Source: DASTPP01 sp035762175 (GTDB lineage: Bacteria; Myxococcota_A; Polyangia; Polyangiales; Polyangiaceae). From it: a stretch of DNA of 64,000 bases. The DNA is taken from positions 62,001-126,000 of the forward strand of contig DASTPP010000374.1 in NCBI GenBank assembly GCA_035762175.1, written 5' to 3'. The notes beneath the pieces were generated by a model. It searched no databases and had not been told where the DNA came from. It saw nothing but the letters and a program-made list of their open reading frames with translations. Within the stretch, counting starts at the first letter, position 1; each line of letters starts with the position of its first letter. Shown here in pieces: positions 59,742 through 64,000 of the stretch. The position numbers were made by a program, and so were the translations under genes.

Positions 59742-60098
59742 ATGAAAGTTCTACGCTCGAGAGAGCTCGTGGCCGTCTACAACAAAGTGTCGGGCCGCAC
59801 CACGCTGCCCGAGGTCGTCGTCACCGGGCTCGTCGACATGTTCCGGGGGCCCGCGGTCGACGGCGTGGCCCGCCTGGTCCGACAGCAGCGCGGCGTGCCC
59901 GAAGACGGCGCCCATTATTTCGAAGAGATCCAGATCGTGTCGCGCCACAACCTCCACTTCGCGAGCGTGCTCGCGTCGGGCGACGCCGCGATCATGCTGA
60001 TCACGGCGCGGACGACGGACCGGCAGGAGGCCTGGCACGCCTTGCGCCGCTCGATCCCCGCCCTCGACGTGGCGCTCGGGGCGCGGCCCGCCCGGTGA
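59742..60098 (+). CDS. Small conserved-looking cytosolic protein
   Basis: 118 residues from ATG 59742 with AGGAG about 9 bases upstream. Mixed alpha/beta pattern: MKVLRSRELVAVYNKVSGRT, EVVVTGLVDMFRGPAVDGVA, HYFEEIQIVSRHNLHFASV, AAIMLITARTTDRQEAWHAL. No signal, membrane segment or known motif. The alternating strands and a late HNLHFASVLASGDAAIML are loosely reminiscent of Roadblock/LC7 modulators, but I cannot support that assignment. Expression may be controlled by the leader hairpins. Codon usage is like its neighbours. Confidence 0.6.
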   Translation: MKVLRSRELVAVYNKVSGRTTLPEVVVTGLVDMFRGPAVDGVARLVRQQRGVPEDGAHYFEEIQIVSRHNLHFASVLASGDAAIMLITARTTDRQEAWHALRRSIPALDVALGARPAR

Positions 60099-60260
60099 CG
60101 GCCTCGCCGCGCTCCCGGCGGCGCCCGCGGGCGAGCCGCTGGCGCGCGGGCCCGTGGCGAGGTCTTCGGCGATTCGACAGGTCGGCCGGCCTCGACCGGC
60201 CACGAGGACGCCTCGAGCACGGTCGCGTAGCCGCCAGCCCGCGGTCGCCCGCCGACCGAA

Positions 60261-61541
60261 TCAGAACGATTCGAAGCGGTAATACAGCGTGAAGCCCGAG
60301 GAGGGCGGCACCGACGCGTTGGGCGTCAACTCGTCGACGACGAGAAAGACCGTCTTGGCGACCGAAGGCACGCCGCAAATGACGGGCCCGTAGTTGAAGT
60401 TGCCCGCCTTGACCGTGTCGAAGCCCGTGAAAGGGTTGAAGCTCGTCGTCTGAAACTCGTTGCTGCCGCAGGCCCCGCAGGCCACTGCCGACGAGTCGAG
60501 CTCTTGCACCGTCGGCGGCTCGCACGAGCCGAGCAGGTAGAGCGACGCGCCCGTCGCGCCAGGCTCCGCGGTGGCGACCTCGTACTTGAGGCGTTGGCCA
60601 GGATTCATCGTCAGCGCGAAGACGACGTCTTTGCCGGCCGAGGTGAAGCTCGAACTGAAGCTGCACTCGGGGGGAGCGCCGTCACCGTTGATCGGGTTGT
60701 AGTCGTTCACGCCGCCGAAGGCGTGCTCGACTTTGAAGTCGAAGCCGGCCTTATCGGAGGGGCTCGAAACTGCCAGCAGATTGATCGCGCTTTGGCATGT
60801 CTCGCCTGTCGACCCGGTGCCGCCGCCGTTGCCCCCCGTGCCGCCGCCCGCGCCCGCCTCGCCGCCGCCCGCACCCGCCGCGCCGCCGCCGGCGCCCGCC
60901 GCACCGCCGCCGGCGCCTCCGGTGCCGCCTCCACCGCCCGCGCCGCCGCCAGCCGCGCCGCCCGTGCCGGTGCCGCCCGTGTCGCTGCCAGCGGTACCAC
61001 CGCCGCCGCTGCCGCCCGTACCCGAGCCGCCCGTGCCGCTGCCGCCGCTGCCCCCGGCGCCGCCGGTGCCGGTGCCGCCGGTGCCGCCGGTGCCGCTGCC
61101 ACCGTCGCCGCCGGTGCCGCCGCCACCGCCGCCGCCGGTGCCGCTGCCCCCGGCGCCGCCAGTGCCGTTGCCGCCGGTGCCGCTGCCACCAGTGCCGCCG
61201 TTGCCGCCCGAGCCGCCCAGGCCGCCCGCGCCGCCTGTGCCCGAGCCGCCAGCGCCACCGGCACCGGCGTTGCCACTGGCTCCGGAGTCACCGCCCGAAC
61301 CGCCGCCGCCGTTGACCCCTCCCCCCCCGCCACTTGTGCCGCCGGTGCCATTCGTGCCGCCGGTGCCATTCGTGCCGCCGGCTCCCGCGCTACCATTGGT
61401 GGACGACCCACCGGACCCACCTTTGCCGGAGGCGCCACCGTTGCCGCCGCCTGCGCCCCCACCGTCGTCGTCATCGCCACAGCCGGGAACGGCCACCGCC
61501 AGGCTGGCCAAAAATGCTAGAATGAGCGCGCGTTGTCGCAT
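60261..61541 (-). CDS. Gly-rich repeat surface lipoprotein
   Basis: 426 residues from ATG 61541, with AGAGG upstream. Signal LAFLASLAVAVPGC with lipobox, then Asp run (GDDDD). A Gly/Ser/Thr/Ala/Asn-rich repeat region of about 220 residues (GGTNGTGGTNGTGG, GGSGTGGSG) follows; it is collagen-poor but flexible. The globular C-terminal ~170 residues (about 255-426) contain CQSAINLLAVSSPSDK, FSSSFTSAGKDVVFALTM and CEPPTVQELDSSAVACGACG. They look like a beta-sandwich carbohydrate-binding or PPC-like domain with disulphides. Probably outer surface or secreted. The 42-bp array B lies upstream of its promoter. Confidence 0.82.
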   Translation of the reverse strand: MRQRALILAFLASLAVAVPGCGDDDDGGGAGGGNGGASGKGGSGGSSTNGSAGAGGTNGTGGTNGTGGTSGGGGGVNGGGGSGGDSGASGNAGAGGAGGSGTGGAGGLGGSGGNGGTGGSGTGGNGTGGAGGSGTGGGGGGGTGGDGGSGTGGTGGTGTGGAGGSGGSGTGGSGTGGSGGGGTAGSDTGGTGTGGAAGGGAGGGGGTGGAGGGAAGAGGGAAGAGGGEAGAGGGTGGNGGGTGSTGETCQSAINLLAVSSPSDKAGFDFKVEHAFGGVNDYNPINGDGAPPECSFSSSFTSAGKDVVFALTMNPGQRLKYEVATAEPGATGASLYLLGSCEPPTVQELDSSAVACGACGSNEFQTTSFNPFTGFDTVKAGNFNYGPVICGVPSVAKTVFLVVDELTPNASVPPSSGFTLYYRFESF

Positions 61542-61612
61542 GTCGTAGGTACCTCTTTGGTAGGGTGGGCTGGGTCGAGAGCAGGTTCTCCGTACCGCCC
61601 GCGAGCTGACCG

Positions 61613-61860
61613 GTGGCACAAAAAGATGGGCGGAGTAAACCCCCCGAGTGTGCCAGTGGCACAAAAAGATTACTGAGTATTGGTTTCCATGTGCCACGCA
61701 CCCCGAAGGGGTTACTAAGTATTGGTTTCCATGTGCCACGTGGCACAAAAGGGTTACTGAGTAATGGTTTTCATGTGCCACGCGCCTCAAAACCATTACT
61801 CAGTAATGCTTTTTTGTGCCACCACCTCTCCGAAGGGTTACTGAGTAACCCCCGCGGGGC
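61613..61860. repeat. 42-bp tandem array B, about six units, low G+C
   Basis: Units are exactly 42 bp for three consecutive copies (61656-61697, 61698-61739, 61740-61781), flanked by diverged copies. Shared parts are GTGGCAC at one end and TTACTGAGTATTGG / TTTCCATGTGCCAC at the other, so each unit can pair its ends (GTGGCAC/GTGCCAC). TTACT(G/A)AGTAA is a near-palindromic core. G+C is far below the flanks. It sits between the Gly-rich lipoprotein's promoter and repeat copy 3. Frames are open because 42 is a multiple of three, but I do not consider it coding. Confidence 0.8.
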
Positions 61861-61892
61861 GCTGCCCCTCCTTACTACCAGCTGTTCTTGTT

Positions 61893-62175
61893 CGGACCAG
61901 GAATCGGTCCGGGCGCGGCGGGCGGCCCCCGGCTGAAGCCGGGGGCAGCGGACGCCCGCTCGTGCCGCGCGGCGTCGGGTCGATTCGGAACGCAAAGCCC
62001 GCCCCCTCGCCGGGGGCTGGGCTCCCAAGGGCTCCGGCTTCCGGGCGAGCTTTGCGAAGCGGCGCGCGACGCGGGAGCCCCGCCTCCGGGCGAGGCTTTG
62101 CGCGCCGTTTCCGCGGGCGTTCGCGGCCCCCGGCTTCAGCCGGGGGCCGCCCACGCCCGGCCCGATTCCTGGCCG
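61893..62175 (+). repeat. Dispersed hairpin-bounded repeat, copy 3, with outer inverted repeats
   Basis: Core 61925-62148: hairpins GCCCCCGGC-TGAA-GCCGGGGGC and GGCCCCCGGC-TTCA-GCCGGGGGCC, with an internal sequence matching copy 2 (CGCAAAGCCCGCCCCCTCG, CGGGAGCCCCGCCTCCGG). Beyond the hairpins an additional ~22-bp inverted repeat is visible: CCAGGAATCGG at 61897 onward and CCGATTCCTGG at 62162-62172, each with CCGGGCG adjoining. The stems differ in sequence from copies 1 and 2 but remain fully paired. Confidence 0.82.
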
Positions 62176-62186
62176 CATCAAACACG

Positions 62187-62400
62187 GTTGGTATAAGAGC
62201 GAGGGCGGCTCGGGCACCCTCTTGAGCGCGACGACGACCCGCTCGCCCTCGAGCTCGCCCTCGAGGCGCAGGTGCTCGGGGTCGGGCCGCTCGTACGAGA
62301 GCTCGACCGGGCCCTCGCCGGGCGCGCGCAGCCCGCCGGGCAGGGGCCCGCGGTGGGTGAGCGACGGCATCCGGCGCCGATTTCCTTGGGCGGGCCCATG
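62187..62400 (-). pseudogene. Fragment of a DoxX-associated-type C-terminal domain
   Basis: About 60 codons reading GPVELSYERPDPEHLRLEGE and ERVVVALKRVPEPPSLL resemble the C-terminal beta domain that follows DoxX-like membrane proteins (typical pattern LTYERPDPEHLxLEG...VRLRRV). No membrane part is present upstream, and the fragment runs into repeat copy 3 downstream, so both ends are lost. The family link is from memory of the motif and is moderate at best. Confidence 0.4.
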
Positions 62401-62412
62401 CAGGGGCGAGCC

Positions 62413-63615
62413 TCACGCCCCGTCCGGCGAACGCGCCTGGCGCCTGAAGCCTACCCGGGGCCGCGCGAGCAGCTCGTCGTAGATGCCCATCAGCTGCGCG
62501 ACGTGTACCTCGGGCAGGAAGAGGCGCAGGGCCCGCGCTCGCCCCGCCTCGCCGAGGCGCCGCGCGCGTTCGGGGTCGGCCGCGAGGGCCTCGAGGGCGG
62601 CGCGCAGGGCGCCGACGTCGTTGGGCGGCGCGAGCAGGCCCGTCACCCCGTCGTCGACGACCTCGGGCACGCCGTCGACGCCGAAGGCGACCACGGGCAG
62701 CGACGCGTACATCGCCTCGGCGAGCACGAGCCCGAAGCCCTCCCAGCGGGCCGAGTGGGCGAAGATGTCGGCGGCCGCGAAGAGGTCGGCGATGTCTTTG
62801 CGCTCGCCGAGCAGCCGGACCCGCGCCGCCCCCGGGCCGAGCCCCGCGAGGTAGGCCTCGAGCTTCGCCCGCTGGCCGCCGGGCCCGTCGCCGCCGACGA
62901 CCCAGACCTCGACCTCGCGCCCCCCGGCGCGCATCGCGTGCGCCGCCTCGACCAGCCGCTCGAAGCCCTTCTGCGGGCTGATGCGGCCGGCGGCGACGAC
63001 GACGAGGGCGCCCTCGGGCGCGCCGATCTCGGCGCGCACCGCCGCGCGCGGGCGCCCGACCCGCAGCCGCGCGGGGTCGAGGCAGTTGTACAGCACGCGG
63101 AAGGCGCGCCGGTCGATGCGCTCTTGCGCCGCCGTGAAGTCGGCGACGGCCCGGCTGCACGCGAGAATTACGTCGCTCCTCCGGGCGAGCGCGCGGTCGA
63201 CGGCGATGTGCTTCCAGTTCTTCCAGACGTAGCAGTTGTGCTCTTCCGAGATGACGGGCAGGCGGGGCGCGGCGGCCGCGACGATGCGGCCCACGGTGTT
63301 CGAAGCGAACATGGTCGTCTGCAAGACGTCGGGCCGGTGCTCGCGCAGCGCGCGCGCGAGCGCCGCGTAGCCCCAGAGCTCGAAGGTCGACTCGGTGCGG
63401 CAGCCGAGCGGCACCACCGGCACGCCGAGCGCGCGCGCCTCGCCCGCCCACCACGCGTCGCCCTCGCGGGCGGGGTCGAACACCTGCACCGCCACGATCG
63501 GCTCGACCCGCTCGCGATCGAGGTGGCGCAGCTGCGTCAGGCGCAGCACCTCGGTGCCGCCCACGCCCAGGGTCGAATGAAGGAACAGAACGCGGATGCG
63601 CCGCCGCTGCGCCAT
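62413..63615 (-). CDS. Glycosyltransferase family 4 (GT-B fold)
   Basis: 400 residues from ATG 63615. Retaining GT4-type sugar transferase. N-terminal acceptor domain begins RVLFLHSTLGVGGTEVLRLT (GGTE variant of the GGAE loop), and ISEEHNCYVWKNWKHIAVD. The C-terminal donor domain has VVAAGRISPQKGFERLVEA, VWVVGGDGPGGQRAKLE, RVRLLGERKDIADLFAAAD and the EX7E motif in SARWEGFGLVLAEAMYASLP. Cytosolic or membrane-peripheral; acts in surface polysaccharide assembly, donor unknown. Divergent from the lipoprotein gene, 57 bases away. Confidence 0.92.
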   Translation of the reverse strand: MAQRRRIRVLFLHSTLGVGGTEVLRLTQLRHLDRERVEPIVAVQVFDPAREGDAWWAGEARALGVPVVPLGCRTESTFELWGYAALARALREHRPDVLQTTMFASNTVGRIVAAAAPRLPVISEEHNCYVWKNWKHIAVDRALARRSDVILACSRAVADFTAAQERIDRRAFRVLYNCLDPARLRVGRPRAAVRAEIGAPEGALVVVAAGRISPQKGFERLVEAAHAMRAGGREVEVWVVGGDGPGGQRAKLEAYLAGLGPGAARVRLLGERKDIADLFAAADIFAHSARWEGFGLVLAEAMYASLPVVAFGVDGVPEVVDDGVTGLLAPPNDVGALRAALEALAADPERARRLGEAGRARALRLFLPEVHVAQLMGIYDELLARPRVGFRRQARSPDGA

Positions 63616-63672
63616 GGGGCGCGCATCCTAGCCCGGTTCCGCCTCGGGTCGAGCCGGGGCATAGTAGGGTGC

Positions 63673-64000
63673 GTGCCGGCCTCGACGCCGCCCCGCCTCG
63701 CCCTCGCCCTCGCGCTCGCGCTCTTCTCGTGCCGGGCCCGCTCGCGGCCGCCCCCGGCCGGGCGCGAGGGCCCCCCCCCCGCCGCCCCCCCCGAGCCCGC
63801 CGCCATGACGAACGTCCTCCGCGCCCGCCCCGACCCCGCGCTCTCGGCGCGCGTGCTCGCTCGCCGCCCGCTGCTCTACGCCGCCGGCCCCGCAGCGGCC
63901 GACGATCGGCCCGCGCACGTGCGCGCCGGCTCGGCCCTCGCCTGGCTCGGCGGGCGCCTCGCGGTCGTGCAGGACGACGCGAACTTCGTCGCGTTCGTGC
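63673..64000 (+). CDS. Lipoprotein, possible DUF6929-like beta-propeller (5' part)
   Basis: Open frame from GTG 63673 running off the right edge. Signal RLALALALALFSC with lipobox Cys near residue 20, a Pro/Ala-rich spacer, then LSARVLARRPLLYAA and HVRAGSALAWLGGRLAVVQD followed by DANFVAF. This last block resembles the first blade of esterase-like phytase/DUF6929 propellers. Predicted to be exported and lipid-anchored. Only about 109 codons are visible, so the family is tentative. Confidence 0.6.
   Translation, partial: MPASTPPRLALALALALFSCRARSRPPPAGREGPPPAAPPEPAAMTNVLRARPDPALSARVLARRPLLYAAGPAAADDRPAHVRAGSALAWLGGRLAVVQDDANFVAFV

Noticed and set aside
61613..61860. CRISPR array or integron attC sites
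   Set aside because: Whole units are repeated with no variable spacer, and no integrase or attC consensus core is visible.

Overview
The window is chromosomal DNA of very high G+C (roughly three quarters by eye) with almost exclusively G/C third codon positions, GTG and TTG starts, and dense overlapping genes. Gly/Ala-rich lipoproteins, a Ser/Thr kinase-STAND-WD40 protein, a pseudokinase with Sel1 repeats, tandem-repeat-rich proteins and a large family of frameshifted accessory genes together suggest a myxobacterium of the Polyangiales (Sorangium-like) type. This is an inference from gene content. I saw no rRNA, tRNA, CRISPR array, transposase or phage genes.

Layout. 1-7 kb: an M3 peptidase 3' part, D-Ala-D-Ala ligase, a DUF1015 protein, an RluA-type pseudouridine synthase, a lipoprotein and an exported amidohydrolase. 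7-15 kb: a degenerate response regulator, a coiled-coil protein, two coupled small ORFs, a ParA-like ATPase with two N-terminal zinc fingers plus a ribbon-helix-helix partner, and a translationally coupled pseudokinase/lipoprotein pair. 15-24 kb: an S51-like peptidase, a YihY/BrkB membrane protein, molybdenum cofactor genes (moaC, moeA, moaD), a methyltransferase, a flavin monooxygenase, a FabF-type ketosynthase and a Mut7-C protein. 24-32 kb: the large kinase-STAND-WD40 protein, a frameshifted orphan gene and sufS-sufU.

32-45 kb: a molybdo-hydroxylase maturation operon (XdhC, a MoeA-like/MocA-like fusion, CoxG), a 42-bp tandem array, a double thioredoxin-fold protein, surface lipoproteins, a CurA-like reductase, a VIT/VWA lipoprotein and an exported hydrolase. 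45-50 kb: an apparently complete pqqABCDE operon next to a collapsed PQQ-alcohol-dehydrogenase locus (deletions, a frameshift and truncated partners). 50-55 kb: an IorAB-type molybdo-hydroxylase with its own dihaem cytochrome, which is the plausible client of the XdhC/CoxG operon, followed by a quinone reductase whose frame runs antisense through bolA. 55-64 kb: an SRPBCC protein, a methyltransferase, a broken AAA/winged-helix regulator, a small protein behind leader hairpins, a Gly-rich lipoprotein, a second 42-bp array, a glycosyltransferase and the start of a lipoprotein.

The most unusual content is non-coding. Three copies of a ~225-bp element (16.1, 45.0 and 62.0 kb) are bounded by hairpins with a TGAA/TTCA loop whose stems differ in sequence but stay paired. 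One copy supplies the stop codons of both flanking genes. Two arrays of different sequence share an exact 42-bp period, and one of them changes orientation at a perfect 15-bp stem.
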